NCBI GenBank assembly: GCA_963851085.1
Contig: CAWKNX010000010.1
Location: 496,001-560,000 of the forward strand
Reading direction: 5' to 3'
DNA: 64,000 bases
Source of the DNA: DATFVJ01 sp963851085
GTDB taxonomy: Bacteria > Actinomycetota > Actinomycetes > Streptosporangiales > Streptosporangiaceae
The translations under genes and the position numbers were made by a program. Within the stretch, counting starts at the first letter, position 1. Each line of letters starts with the position of its first letter. A model generated the notes under the pieces. It saw only the letters and a list, made by a program, of their open reading frames with translations. It had not been told where the DNA came from and made no database searches. Below are positions 9,004 to 20,300 of the stretch, one piece after another.

Positions 9004-9972
9004 GTGGACCAGTTGGGTTTCGAGGGCATGCCGCAGCGCCTGTACCAGTGCACGCCGTCGCGGCTGACGGCCTGGCTCGACTGCCCGCGCAAGTACCGCA
9101 TGACCTATCTGGACCGCCCGCCGCCGCCCAAGGGCGCGCCGTGGGCACACAACAGTCTCGGCGCGAGCGTGCACAACGCGCTCGCTGGGTGGTGGCGGTT
9201 ACCGCTTGCCGAGCGCACCGTGATCGCGGCGGGCGGCCTGCTCGAGCGCGGCTGGATCACGGAAGGTTTCGCCGACGTCGCGCAGTCGGCGTCCTACCGG
9301 GCGATCGCGCGGCAGATGGTGGAGGCATATGTCGGCCGGCTCGATCCCGCCGACGAGCCTGTCGGCGTGGAACGTACGGTGGCCACGAAGACGGACCGGA
9401 TCGCCCTGTCCGGCCGGATCGACCGGCTCGACGAGCGGGCCGTAGCTGTCAAAGACGACAGCGACGACGGCGAGGTGGGCGGCACGGAACTGGTCGTCGT
9501 GGACTACAAGACCGGGCGGCACCTGCTCACGGTCGACGACGCGCGCTCGTCGATGCCGCTTGCGCTGTACGCGATCGCCGCGCAGCGGGTGATGCGCCGC
9601 CGGTGCCGCCGCGTCGAACTGCACCACCTCCCGACCGGCCGGGTGCTCGCCTGGGTGCACTCCGACGAGGCGCTGAGCCGCCAGCTGCGCCGGGCCACCG
9701 AGATCGCTGCCGAGTGCGCCGACGCCGACGAGCGGTACCGCGGCGGGCTCGCGACCGGCAGCTACGACGACGTCTTCCCGCCGAATCCGCGGCCCGCCTG
9801 CGGCTGGTGCGACTACCTGCGGAACTGCCCGGAGGGGATGGCCGCCGCCGCCCGCCACCAGCCGTGGGACGGCCTCGCCGCGTCTGGCCCGCCGGATGGG
9901 GCCGCCGTGACCGCAGGTCACAAAGGTGCGCAGGCCGCGCAGGATCCGAGGTTGGGCGGGCAGGCGAGGTGA
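9004..9972 (+). CDS. RecB/Cas4-like PD-(D/E)XK nuclease with Fe-S cysteines
   Basis: A 322-residue RecB-family exonuclease. SPSRLTAWLDCP-like sequence opens the protein (actual TPSRLTAWLDCPRKY), the catalytic motif is LVVVDYKTGRH near residue 170, and the C-terminus has CGWCDYLRNCP. The single early Cys plus CxxC...C is the four-Cys [4Fe-4S] signature of AddB/Cas4-type nucleases. These stand-alone proteins accompany DNA repair genes in actinobacteria. GTG 9004 or ATG 9028 could be the start. No Cas genes or CRISPR repeats occur in the window, so a repair role is more likely than adaptation. Confidence 0.85.
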   Translation: MDQLGFEGMPQRLYQCTPSRLTAWLDCPRKYRMTYLDRPPPPKGAPWAHNSLGASVHNALAGWWRLPLAERTVIAAGGLLERGWITEGFADVAQSASYRAIARQMVEAYVGRLDPADEPVGVERTVATKTDRIALSGRIDRLDERAVAVKDDSDDGEVGGTELVVVDYKTGRHLLTVDDARSSMPLALYAIAAQRVMRRRCRRVELHHLPTGRVLAWVHSDEALSRQLRRATEIAAECADADERYRGGLATGSYDDVFPPNPRPACGWCDYLRNCPEGMAAAARHQPWDGLAASGPPDGAAVTAGHKGAQAAQDPRLGGQAR

Positions 9973-10036
9973 CGGCAGGCCGGTTGCGATGCATGACGGT
10001 CCCGCTGCACCCGAAGCTCGGCTAACCTGCCGGAGT

Positions 10037-11578
10037 GTGAACCTGTTCCGGCGCGAAAGCTCGCTGGGTGCCGCGACGGCGCAAGGCGCAGAGCGTAGTG
10101 ATCTTATCGCAATGCCGCCAGGTCGGCCTGACATTCAGTCGGCGCGCGGCCGGGTGACACGCTTCGCCAGGCGGCATGCGCTATTTGGTGCAGTGTTGCT
10201 GGCCGCGGTCGCCACGCGGGTCGTCGCGTTGCTCGGGTACCCGCGGATCCGGATGATACCCGACAGCTGGAGTTATCTCGCTGTCGCGATGCGGATGGCG
10301 CCGCCCCGGGTGCGCCCCGCCGGCTACTCAGCGATGCTGTGGCTGCTGAGGCCCTTCCACAGCCTGGTCCTCGTCGCGGGAATCCAACACGCGATGGGCG
10401 TGGGCATGGGCATCATGGTCTATGCGCTGCTGCGGCACCGGTTCCGGCTGCCGGGCTGGGGCGCGTCGCTGGCCGCGATCCCTGTGCTGCTCTCCGCCTT
10501 CGCGATCCAGGTCGAGCATTACCTGATCAGCGACACGCTGTTCACATTTCTGCTCACGCTCGCCGTTACGCTCGTGCTGTGGCGGCCGGTGCCGGCCGTC
10601 TGGATGTGCGTGTTGGTCGGCCTGCTGCTCTCCGCGGCAACTCTCGTCCGGTCGGAAGCCATTCCGGTGGCGATCCTGATACTTGCGTACCTGGTCACCC
10701 GTTTCCGTGGCTGGCGGACGCTGGCCGCCGGGCTTGCGGCGGGCGCGGCGTTCGCCATCCCGGTGCTCGGCTACGCCTCGTGGTTCCAGCGCGAGAACGG
10801 CGCCTTCGAAATCACCACAAGTACCGGGGCCTTCCTTTACACCGCCGTCGCCCGGTTCGCCGATTGCGCCAAGATCAAGCCACCCGCCGACGAACGCACC
10901 CTTTGCCTGCAGGTGCCGGTCAGCCAGCGCAATTATTCCGAGTACTACATGTGGCACAGCAGTTCGACGACCGGCGCGATTCCCGGCGGCGAATTCGGGA
11001 ATCTGGCGAACAGGCTCGCCACCGATTTCGTGCTGCGCGCGATTAAGTCCCAGCCGCTGGACTACCTCGCGGCGGTATGGCACGAAACCTGGCAGACCTT
11101 CCAGCTTCACCGAGATCCCAACCCGTACTACAGCCAATACGCTTTCCCGGTCGCGACGGACCCAACGCCGCCTGCGGGCGGTTATCTACGATCGGGAGAT
11201 CCGGGCGTACGACGTCGGCGACCCATACGCCCGATGCGGGCGTCGAGCCCTACGGCAGCTGGATACGGGCCTACCAGCGTTTCATTGTGGTATCCGGCCC
11301 GTTTTTCGGCTTGATCACCCTCACCGGCCTGGTCGGCCTCGTCGTGGCGTGGCGCCGCTTCGGCGGGCCCGCAGTGCTGCCCTGGCTCACCGGATTCGTC
11401 CTCTCCTGACCCCGACCGCGACCGTAGGCTTGGACGTAAGCCGTACGCCGAGTACGCGTTTCCCGTCATTGTGCGTGGCGGCCGCGATCGGTGTCCAGCA
11501 GATCGTCAGTCTGGTCAGCGGAAGATGCCCCATCGCCGGCGCGGCATCCCCGGGAACCGCGCGGCGATCCTCCGCTAG
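10037..11578 (+). pseudogene. Multi-TM GT-C-like glycosyltransferase, frameshifted C-terminus
   Basis: An integral membrane protein with about nine hydrophobic segments. Its first extracytoplasmic loop carries MIPDSWSYL, where GT-C lipid-linked-sugar transferases keep a catalytic Asp. The first frame is open from about 10037 to 11314 but leaves conserved-looking sequence near 11180. RAVIYDREIRAYDVGDPYA then continues in a second frame and GSWIRAYQRFIVVSGPFFG in a third. After a stop at 11407 the segments LTPTATVGLDV, YAEYAFPVIV and AAAIGVQQIV appear in successive frames. At least four indels are needed in 400 bases. The start is uncertain (GTG 10037 or ATG 10112). Confidence 0.65.
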
Positions 11579-11618
11579 AGTTTGGCCGGGTATCGACCTC
11601 CTGCACAGAAGGAATGTC

Positions 11619-13691
11619 ATGGCGTCTCCAGCTGGCCTGCAGATCCCCAGGCGCGCCCGGTGGACCGGGCCGCGAAATGGAGAACCTGCGGCCGGGTTCA
11701 GCCTGGCAGGGGCCGTGGATGGGCTCACGCAGTTCGCGGTTCTCGCGTTCGCCTCGTGGACACTGCTCTACGACATCGGGGCGTCGGCTCATCTCGGCAC
11801 GTCGTTGCTGATTTCGCTGTGGGCGGCGTGCCTAGTGGCGATCGCGGTTGGCCTCGTGCGATTTGGCCGGGCGTCCGGGGCGCCCACAGCCGGGCCGGTC
11901 CTCAGTGCGCGCTGGCTTTCCGCTGTCACGCCCTGGCGTCGGCCGCTCGGAGTTGCCAGCGTGGTGCTCGGTGTCGCAGCCGGGCTCGCGGTCGGCCTGC
12001 ACAGCTCGGGCTTGCCCTGGGGCTGGACCTGGGCGCTGGGTGTGCTGGCTGTCGCGGCCACGATGACCTGGCTACTGCTGCCGGATGAGGCGGTATCGTC
12101 GGCGGCGGGCCACCCCGCCGCCGCCGCGTCCCCCGCATCCGCCCCCGCCGGCGCGCCAGCGCAAGCGGGGTCGCTGTTCGCGCTGGGTACCGCGGTGGCC
12201 GCGGCGATCTTCTCGCTGTACATCGTGCGCCCTGATCCCGATGACGCGTACTTCGTATCCCGCGCGGTGTGGACCGCCCAGCATGGCCGGATCCCGCTGA
12301 AGGACATTATCTTCACCAACCAGGCCGTCAATCACGTCAATGCGGAAGCGCCGATCTCGTCCGTCGAGGTGCTGATCGGCGCACTGGCGCGGCTGTTTGG
12401 CGTGCCGGCCGCATCATTCACCTACTACATCGCGCTGCCGGTATTCACCTTTCTCGCGGTGTGGGCGGTGTGGCTGCTGATCCGTCGCTGGGCACCGGGT
12501 CGTTATGTGCTCTGCTTCGCCGTGGCAATGGTGTACCTGGCATGGAGCGGCACCAGCGGGGCCTCGTTCGGGTCGTTCCATTTGGTGCGGATGTGGCAGG
12601 GAAAATGTGCTTTCCTCTCGGTGATGGTGCCGCTGCTGTATGTCTACCTGACGCAGTGGGCAGAGCGCCGCTCACGCCGGAGCCTGCTGCTTGTGGTGGC
12701 GGCAGGCATAGCGGCGGTTGGGCTCACCTCGTCGGCAATGCTTGTAGTGCCGCTCATCGTGGCGGCTGTTGCCGTTCCGCTGCTGCTGGCAGGGCAGATC
12801 GCGGCGGCGCTCGGCGCCTTGCTCGCGGCTGCCTATCCGGTGATCTGCGGCCTGGTGGTGGCGGTGGTCCTCCCGCTGAATTTCCCGCACGCGCCGTATC
12901 CCCCATCGACTGCGTGGTCGTGGGTGCTGCTCACCGGCGTGCTGGGCGGCATCGGGGGAGTAGCGCTGTGGACGGCGCCGCGGCTCGCCAGGCGCGGTGT
13001 GCCTGCGCTGATCACGGGCGGGGTGGCAGGGGTAGTAACCGTGCTGCTGATTCCCGGTGCGCTGACATTGATCGGCGCAGTCACGTCCAATGCGGCGGGA
13101 TGGCGGACCATGTGGATGGTGCCTGGCCCGGTCGTGGTCGGCCTGCTTGCAGCCACGCCACTGCCGCCAGTCGCTCGGCTGCGATCCACCACACGGTGGA
13201 TCGCAGCTGTTCCTGCGGTTGCGGTATGCGTGGCGGTATTGGCGGCAGGGATGCCGGTCTGGTCGCCTCAGAACGTCATCCACGCGATCCTGGCGCGACA
13301 CCCGTCATGGAAGTATGACCCGGTCTCGCTGTCGCTGGCCCACAAGGCCCTGCGGGCCGACCACCACGCCGGTTACCTGTTGTCAACCGAGCGGGTGATG
13401 GGCGCGATACCGCTGCTCACATCGGAGGTACGGGCAGTGAACGCGCGCACCGTCTACCTTGAGCTGATGCCCGCTGGCCACCAGTTCGTCGCCGACCGGC
13501 TGCTGTTGAGCAGGTTGGCCGGCGAGCAGGCGCCGATGCCGACGGAATCCGCCGTTCGAGCCGCCCTGGCCAGGGTCCCGGTCGGCTACGCGTGCATCTG
13601 GAGCCACAACATCGCAGGGTTGCAACTCCTCGAGCAGGCTGGATTCACCCCGGCGAAGCACTTTGGCACGTTCCAGTGCCTGCAGCGCTAA
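11619..13691 (+). CDS. Large polytopic membrane protein, DUF6077-like
   Basis: 690 residues with about twelve hydrophobic helices. An Ala/Pro-rich linker near residue 170 separates an N-terminal four-helix part from the rest. The first loop of the main domain reads PDPDDAYFVSRAV, again an acidic motif like the catalytic loop of GT-C transferases. Homologues I recall are annotated DUF6077. ATG 11619 has AGAAGGA at 11607-11613. It lies just downstream of the broken GT-C gene and convergent with the GT2-glycerophosphotransferase pair, which suggests it transfers or exports units for the same surface polymer. Confidence 0.7.
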   Translation: MASPAGLQIPRRARWTGPRNGEPAAGFSLAGAVDGLTQFAVLAFASWTLLYDIGASAHLGTSLLISLWAACLVAIAVGLVRFGRASGAPTAGPVLSARWLSAVTPWRRPLGVASVVLGVAAGLAVGLHSSGLPWGWTWALGVLAVAATMTWLLLPDEAVSSAAGHPAAAASPASAPAGAPAQAGSLFALGTAVAAAIFSLYIVRPDPDDAYFVSRAVWTAQHGRIPLKDIIFTNQAVNHVNAEAPISSVEVLIGALARLFGVPAASFTYYIALPVFTFLAVWAVWLLIRRWAPGRYVLCFAVAMVYLAWSGTSGASFGSFHLVRMWQGKCAFLSVMVPLLYVYLTQWAERRSRRSLLLVVAAGIAAVGLTSSAMLVVPLIVAAVAVPLLLAGQIAAALGALLAAAYPVICGLVVAVVLPLNFPHAPYPPSTAWSWVLLTGVLGGIGGVALWTAPRLARRGVPALITGGVAGVVTVLLIPGALTLIGAVTSNAAGWRTMWMVPGPVVVGLLAATPLPPVARLRSTTRWIAAVPAVAVCVAVLAAGMPVWSPQNVIHAILARHPSWKYDPVSLSLAHKALRADHHAGYLLSTERVMGAIPLLTSEVRAVNARTVYLELMPAGHQFVADRLLLSRLAGEQAPMPTESAVRAALARVPVGYACIWSHNIAGLQLLEQAGFTPAKHFGTFQCLQR

Positions 13692-13792
13692 CGGCGACAG
13701 CGGATTCTCGATGCCTGCGACGCACGTCTCGGGGCGAGCGTGATCAAGCCTCCCGGGGCCGCTGCCGCTCCAGACTGTGGTCGATCTCGCTG

Positions 13793-16700
13793 TCAGGTCG
13801 GCTGCGGCGCGGCCAGCAGGCGGTCCACGGCGCGGGTGGCGGCGTGGCCGTCCTCGAGCGCGCAGAACTTCGAGGTGAACGCGTCGTAGGCATCCCGGTG
13901 CGACGCGGCGACCTGGTCGATCTCGCGCAGCGCGTCGATGACGTCGGCGGTGGCGGTGAGCAGCGGACCCGGCGCGTCGGCTTCGAAATCGAAGTAGAAG
14001 CCGCGCAACTGGTCGCGGTAGCGCTCCAGGTCGTAGGTGAAGAAGAGGATGGGGCGGCCGGTGACGGCGAAGTCGAACATGGCCGAGGAGTAGTCGGTGA
14101 TGAGCACGTCGCTGATCAGGTAAAGGTCCGCGATGTCCGGGTAACGCGTCATGTCCATCAGGCCGCTGTCCGCGGAGCTTTCGCACAGCGGATCCCGGAC
14201 ATTGAAGTGCGTGCGCAGCAGGATGACGTGGTCGCCGCTCAGCGCACTCGCGGCCGCGTCGAGATCCAGCTGCATGTCGAACCGGTAGCGGCCCGCTTGC
14301 TGGAATGCGTCGTCCCGCCAGGTGGGCGCGTACAGCACGACGCGTTTCCCCTCGGGAATGCCGAGGCGCCGGCGGATCTCCGCCGCGCGTCCCTCGCGTT
14401 CGGGGTCGCGGAGAAGGTCATTGCGGGGGTAGCCAGTTTCTGCGATCTCGCCGCCGAACGCGAAGGCGCTGCGGAAGATCGGCGTGCTGAACGCGTTGGG
14501 CGAAAGCAGCAGATCCCATTTCGGGGTGTCCTCGTTCTGCCGCTCCAGGTAGGCCACCAAATTGGGGAGCCTGGGCGGCTGGATGTCGAGGCCGATCCGC
14601 TTGAGCGGTGTGCCGTGCCAGGTCTGCAGGTAGAACTGGCCATCCCGCTTCCGGTACCAGGGGGGTAGCAGGTCGTTGGTCACCAGGTAGCGCGCCTGGG
14701 CGACGGCCTCGTAGTGCTCGCGGGTGCCCGCGACTAGCTGCGTGCTGCCGGTTGGCGCGGTGAACTGGCCGTCCTTGGTCACCCACGCGCATTCCAGGCT
14801 GGGGGCGCGGCGCCGCAGCTCCGCGTAGATCGCGCGCGGGTTGCAGGAGTACTGCAGCCCGCCATAGCTTTCGAACACCGCGAGGTCGCGCATCGGGCGG
14901 GAAATGGCAGCCGGGTAATCCTGTCGCCTCAGCCGCTGCTGCGCGTAACTGCCGCGCTCGTCCAACGCGTAGGCGATCCGGGCACTGAGCCTGAGCGCAT
15001 CGGCTTGGTGGACCTCGACGGCGATCTCGTGGATCCCGGCGCGGTGGTGGCCGGGCAGGCCGGATCGCTGGCTCGGGTGCACGGCGACGGGGAACTCGCG
15101 GCCGTCCGTGCGGGCGAGCAGGTCCCAGTGGCCTGATCCCAGTGGCAGCGTGCCGGTCAGGGCCGGCATCGCCGCCGGATCGAACTCAGCACTGTAGTGA
15201 CCGTCTTCCCAGGTGATGCCGAGGACATGCTGGTCATTGGAACCGCTTCGGCGGAGTACGAGCTCGGCAGGCGGGCCGCCGGTGACCGGGTGGTCACCGG
15301 CGAGCAGCAGCCGTCCGTCCGAGGTCCACTCCACGCGGGAGACGAGGAGATGGCACGCACGTTCAAGGATGGTGAGATTGCCATACGGGGTCAGTGTGGT
15401 CGTGATCTCCCGTCCGCCGGAGGCAACCCGCGCGCCAGTGGCCTCCACCCACGAGCCGAGGCGCACCGTGGCGCCGCCGCCGCCCGGTTCCAGTGAGACA
15501 TCCCAGGCGATCTCGTCCTGACCAGGCAGTTCCCGCTCGAGGGTGGTCGGCTTGGTGTGCACGGCGGTCAGCGAGGCCAGCGGCAAGCACGCGAGGAAGC
15601 CGGTGCGGCCGCCCTCGCCGCTGCTGGCCTCGACCGGGAGCCTGATCCGCTGGGCACCGCTCTGCCGCCGGGAGATCACAAGCGCCGCGCCATCCGCCAG
15701 CCGGGCCGCCGACCAGCCCGTAAGCTCCAGGGCGCCGCCGCGTTCGCGGCAGGCTGTCACGAACGCGCCGACCCGGCGAGCCCGCATGATGAACCTGCCG
15801 TCATGTTCCGGCGCGGGCTGTAGCCACACCCCTTCGGCGGCCCAGCGGCCCTCTGGCCATTTGGCCGAGCCAGGAACCACGCTAGTGACCGGGCCCTCGC
15901 GCCGGATGCGGGGTCCGCTGACCTGGACCCTCAGCTCCCAGCTGGCCGCACGCCAGGACCCGAGGGTCGCGAGCCGTTTCGGGTTGAGCTCGACCGCGAA
16001 TCCGGACCAGTCGTAACAGGCGGCCGCCTGATTCGACCACGCCGTGACATCCGGCCGGTACACCCGCTCCACTGGCAGCCTGATGGTCCGGCGCAGCTTG
16101 TCGTTGCGTAGCCGCACCTGGATCCGCGTATCACTCTTGGCGGGTGCGTCGAGCCGGCGGATGTACGCGTGTCCCGTGATACGCAGGCGCCCCTCGCGCC
16201 AGACCACCTCGTCGAGGCGCGCGTTCAGCGTCATCTCGCCCGCGGCCTCGTAGATGTGATCTGGCACGCCCGCCGCGCTGTCACCGAAGTACGGATACGC
16301 CGCATACCACCGCGGCCGCAGCAGCCCGCGCCGGACGACCCTTGGGGCTGCTCCCTCCTGCGCCGTGAACTGCATGACCTGCATGAGCTCCGGGAGCATC
16401 CGGCGGCGCATCAGGTGGAAACGGAGCCGTTTGAGCGTATCTACCTGCTGGTACACCGATTCGTCCACGGTCGTGAGGTAGTCGCCGGCCAGCTCGAGCA
16501 GCCGCGCACGGTCGGTATCCGCGACCAGCCGGAAGGCGCCGGCCAGGATGGCGAGATCACCCTCCAGCACGCAGTGGTCGAAAACCGGCTTCAGTTCCGG
16601 TGCGCGGGAGGTGAGAAAGGCACCGACCGCACGCACCGAGGCCATCCGCTGCTCGTTGTTGGACAACTCGCGGGTGCGCTGGCTGATGGACAGCTCGCCG

Positions 16701-17329
16701 GACTGCCGGACACGGTAGTAGTAGACGACGTCACGGAACGCGTCGACAGAGCCCGCCATCACGTGCGCAGGGACCATCACGGGAAGATCCTCGTACAGGC
16801 CCGGCGGGAACTCGAGGCCGCAGGAATCCCAGAACGAGCGCCGGATCACCTTGTTCCAGGCCGTCCAGTCGTGCATGAGCGGGTGGTAACGCGAGACATG
16901 CGTGCGCAGCACCGTCGTCTTGAACGGCTCACGGTGCATCGGAGACACCCCGATGCCGGTCGGGCTGAACCTGCGGACGCCACCGCTGGCCATGTCAGAG
17001 CCGGTCTTCTCGAGCGATCCGACCAGGATCTCGTAGGCGTGCGGCGGCAGCAGGTCGTCGCTGTCGAAAAATGCCAGATAGACCCCGGTCGCGTGTTTGG
17101 TCCCTGTGTTGCGCGCCGGGCCAAGTCCCTGGTTGTCCTGCTGAACGAGCCGGAACCGAGCGTCACGTGCGGCGAAGGATTTGGCGATGGCCGTGCTGCC
17201 GTCCGCGGAGCCGTCATCGACCATGACGACCTCGAGGTCGGTCATGGTCTGGCCCGCGACCGACTCGAGTGCCGCGCCGAGGTAGGGCTCGACGTTGAAG
17301 AACGGCACGACGACGCTCAGCTTCGCCAC
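13793..17329 (-). CDS. Bifunctional GT2 glycosyltransferase / CDP-glycerol glycerophosphotransferase (TagF-like)
   Basis: 1178 residues in three parts. Residues 1-330 are a GT-A family-2 transferase: KLSVVVPFFN, VMVDDGSADGS and a DSDD metal motif. The middle, about 350-780, is a poorly conserved beta-rich region. Residues 790-1175 are a Glyphos_transf domain (PF04464): LQTWHGTPLKRIG, YAPTWRDD, LLRTHFN and TDYSSAMFDF, with the two His typical of TagB/TagF catalysis. Enzymes of this kind build or prime poly-polyol-phosphate (teichoic-acid-like) chains on the cytoplasmic face. It starts at GTG 17329, with GGAGG upstream, 18 bases after the stop of a close paralogue, so the two form an operon. 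Confidence 0.9.
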   Translation of the reverse strand: MAKLSVVVPFFNVEPYLGAALESVAGQTMTDLEVVMVDDGSADGSTAIAKSFAARDARFRLVQQDNQGLGPARNTGTKHATGVYLAFFDSDDLLPPHAYEILVGSLEKTGSDMASGGVRRFSPTGIGVSPMHREPFKTTVLRTHVSRYHPLMHDWTAWNKVIRRSFWDSCGLEFPPGLYEDLPVMVPAHVMAGSVDAFRDVVYYYRVRQSGELSISQRTRELSNNEQRMASVRAVGAFLTSRAPELKPVFDHCVLEGDLAILAGAFRLVADTDRARLLELAGDYLTTVDESVYQQVDTLKRLRFHLMRRRMLPELMQVMQFTAQEGAAPRVVRRGLLRPRWYAAYPYFGDSAAGVPDHIYEAAGEMTLNARLDEVVWREGRLRITGHAYIRRLDAPAKSDTRIQVRLRNDKLRRTIRLPVERVYRPDVTAWSNQAAACYDWSGFAVELNPKRLATLGSWRAASWELRVQVSGPRIRREGPVTSVVPGSAKWPEGRWAAEGVWLQPAPEHDGRFIMRARRVGAFVTACRERGGALELTGWSAARLADGAALVISRRQSGAQRIRLPVEASSGEGGRTGFLACLPLASLTAVHTKPTTLERELPGQDEIAWDVSLEPGGGGATVRLGSWVEATGARVASGGREITTTLTPYGNLTILERACHLLVSRVEWTSDGRLLLAGDHPVTGGPPAELVLRRSGSNDQHVLGITWEDGHYSAEFDPAAMPALTGTLPLGSGHWDLLARTDGREFPVAVHPSQRSGLPGHHRAGIHEIAVEVHQADALRLSARIAYALDERGSYAQQRLRRQDYPAAISRPMRDLAVFESYGGLQYSCNPRAIYAELRRRAPSLECAWVTKDGQFTAPTGSTQLVAGTREHYEAVAQARYLVTNDLLPPWYRKRDGQFYLQTWHGTPLKRIGLDIQPPRLPNLVAYLERQNEDTPKWDLLLSPNAFSTPIFRSAFAFGGEIAETGYPRNDLLRDPEREGRAAEIRRRLGIPEGKRVVLYAPTWRDDAFQQAGRYRFDMQLDLDAAASALSGDHVILLRTHFNVRDPLCESSADSGLMDMTRYPDIADLYLISDVLITDYSSAMFDFAVTGRPILFFTYDLERYRDQLRGFYFDFEADAPGPLLTATADVIDALREIDQVAASHRDAYDAFTSKFCALEDGHAATRAVDRLLAAPQPT

Positions 17330-17347
17330 CTGTGGGCGCCTCCTTCG

Positions 17348-20300
17348 CTATTCGCTGGGCTGCTGCTCCCGCAGCAAGCGGTCGACGGCGCGTGCCGCGG
17401 CGTGGCCGTCATCGAGCGGGCAGAACTTTGCGGCAAATGCCGCCTGCGCCTGCTGGTAGGACTGCGTGACCTGGCCGATGTTGTGCACCGCCGCGATGAG
17501 CTCGGCGCTGGACGCCAGCAGTGGCCCCGGCGCGTCGGCTTCGAAGTCGAGGTAAAAGCCGCGCAGTTGGTCGCGGTATCGTTCCAGGTCGTAGGTGAAG
17601 AAGAGCATCGGGCGGCCGGTGGCGGCGAAGTCGAACATCACCGACGAGTAGTCGGTGATCAGGATGTCCGTGATCAGCAACAGGTCGGTGATGTCGGGGT
17701 AGCAGGTGACGTCGAGCACGGACGCGCTGGATGGGCTCACCCGCAGACCGCCCCGGATGTTGGTGTGCATCCGCAGCAGCAGGACGTGGTCACCGCCAAG
17801 GGACCGGGCCGCGGCGGCCGGATCCAGCTTGAGCGAGAACCGATAGCCGCCGCCTTCAGGCAGCGCGTCATCGCGCCAGGTGGGAGCGTAGAGAACGATC
17901 TTCTTTCCGGCCGGGAGACCGAGCCGGGCGCGGACCTCAGCCGCGAACTCATCCCGCCGAGGGTGGCTCAGCAGGTCGTTCCGGGGATAGCCGGTCTCCA
18001 TGATCTCGCCGTCGAAGCCGAACGCCCGGCGGAAGATCGGTGTGCTGAACGCGTTCTGTGACAGCAGAACGTCCCAGCCGGTGGCGTCCCCACGGACTGT
18101 GTCCGCATAGATCAGGCCGTTGGTGAATTTCGGCCGTTCAATATCCTGGCCGACGTGCTTGAGCGGGGTTCCGTGCCAGGTCTGCAGGTAGATTTGCTCG
18201 TCCCGTTTGCGGAACCAGCGGGGCAGTATGTCATTGGATACCACATACCGGGCGAGCGCCATAGCCTCGTAGTGGGCGCTGCTTCCTGCGAGCACCAGGC
18301 GGGAGCCTGCTGGCACGCTGAATCGGCTGTCAGCCGTCACCCACGCGTAATCCAGGTCGGGCTTCCTGCGCCGCATTTCCTCGTAGATAGCGCGCGGGTT
18401 GCACGAATACTGGCGGCCGCCGAAGCTGCTGAAGACGGCGAGGTCGCGCAGGGGGCGTCCGGTGGCGGCAGGGTAGTCGCGCCGCTGAAGGCGGCGCTGG
18501 GCGAAGCGGCCGCGCTCGTCGTCCGACAGGGCGGTGCGCACGTTCAGCCGAAGCGCGTCAGTCCGGTACGCCTGCGGCGCCATCTCCTGCAAGCCGTCCC
18601 GCAGATAGCCAGGCAAGTTTGGCAGCAGGCTGCGCGCCACCGCTACGGTCGCATTCTCACCGCCGCCCGTGCGCACCAGCAGGTTCCAGCCGCCGCTGGC
18701 CAGCGGCAGCTCGCCTGCGATGCTCGGCATCCGGCCCGGGGTGAACGCGGCGGTGAACTGGTTGCCGTCCCAGTCAAGTGGGATGGTGTGCTGGCTGCTG
18801 GATACGCCGTGGCGCAGCAGCAACCCGGTGGGCTTGCTGCCGGGTTCCGTGCAGGTCCCGCGCAGGGTGAGGCGCTGCCCCTGCCGGCCCTGCGTCCACT
18901 CGACCTGGCTCACGGTGGGGCGGCGGCTGCGCTCCACAACGGACAGGTAGCCGAACTGGGTCACGAAGACGGTGATCTCGCGGTCCTCATGACCGGCCCG
19001 CGCTCCGGCACTCTCTGCGGCCGCAGTGAGCCGGGTCCTGCCACCGCCGCCAGTATCGAGCGAGATGTCGCAGGTGACCTCGTCGTGAACGTGAATGGCC
19101 TGGTCGATGCTGCCGGCGCCCTGCTCGGCCGAGCTGACCAGCCGTGCCACTGGTACCTGGGCACGGAAAGCCGTACGGCCGCGCCTACCGCCACCGGCTT
19201 GCTCAGCGGCCCCTGCTGCTTCCGCCGGGACCCGGACCGGCGGGGCGGCGCCCCTGCGCGGTGTGATGATCAGCGTGGCGCCGGACGCGAGCCCGGCGGT
19301 GCTCCAGCCCTCGATCTCCAGCAGGCCACCGCTTGCGCGGCACCCCGTCGCGAAGGCGTCAACCCGCCGCCCGCGGATGATGAAGCGTCCGTCGTGCTCC
19401 GGGGCCGGCTGGACCCAGATGCCGTCCTTCACCCAGCGGCCCTCCGGCCACTGCGCCGATCCAGGTGCGACGTTGCTCGACCGGTCCCTCGCGGCTGATG
19501 CCGGCCCCACTGACCCGCACCCTCAGCTCCCAGTTCGCCGCTCGCCACACGCCAGGCAAAGTGGCCAGCCGGCGCGGGCTGACCTCCACAGCGAAGCCGG
19601 ACCAGTCGTAGCAGGCCGCCCCCTGGCCCGATCGGGCCGTGACATCCGGCCGGTGGATCCGTTGCACAGGCAGCCGAATCGTGCGGCGCGTCTTGCCGTT
19701 GCGCAGCATCACCGTGATCCGGGTGTCGCGTGCCGTGGGAGCGTCCAGCCGCCGTATGTAGGCATGTCCTTCGATGCGCAGCTTGCCGCCGTGCCAGGTG
19801 ACGCCGTCCAGGCGCACGTACAGCGTCATCTCGTCGGTGACGTCGTAGACACCATCGGGAATGCCGCGGGCGGGGTCGCCGAAGAACGGGTAACCGACAT
19901 ACCATCGCGGGTCGCGCCGGGTTTCCTGCCGCACCACAGCGGCGTCCGAGCCGTCCCCGCGGCGCCAGAACTTGAGGACTTCCAGCAGTTCAGGAAGCAT
20001 CCTGGCCCGCATCAGGTGGCAGTAGAGCCGCCTGATCGCGGGCAGTTGTGGATACACCGCTTCGTCTACTGTGCACAGATACCCCGCAGCCAGCTCCATT
20101 ATCCGCTGGCGGTCGTCGTCACTGGCCAGCTCCAGGGCGTTGGCCAGTATGGGAATGTCGATGTCCAGCGCGAACCGGTCGTAATAGGGCTTCAGCATGG
20201 GCGCGCTGGCGGCGAGAAACTCGCCGATGGTGCGCAGCGAGGTCATCCGGTCCTTGATGTTAGAAAGCTCGCGGGCGCGCTGTGTCGTGGAAAGCTCGCC

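Noticed and set aside
16169..18061. Open forward frame of 630 codons
   Set aside because: Lies antisense to both glycerophosphotransferase genes and reads as Arg/Val-rich complement of their codons, with no motifs.
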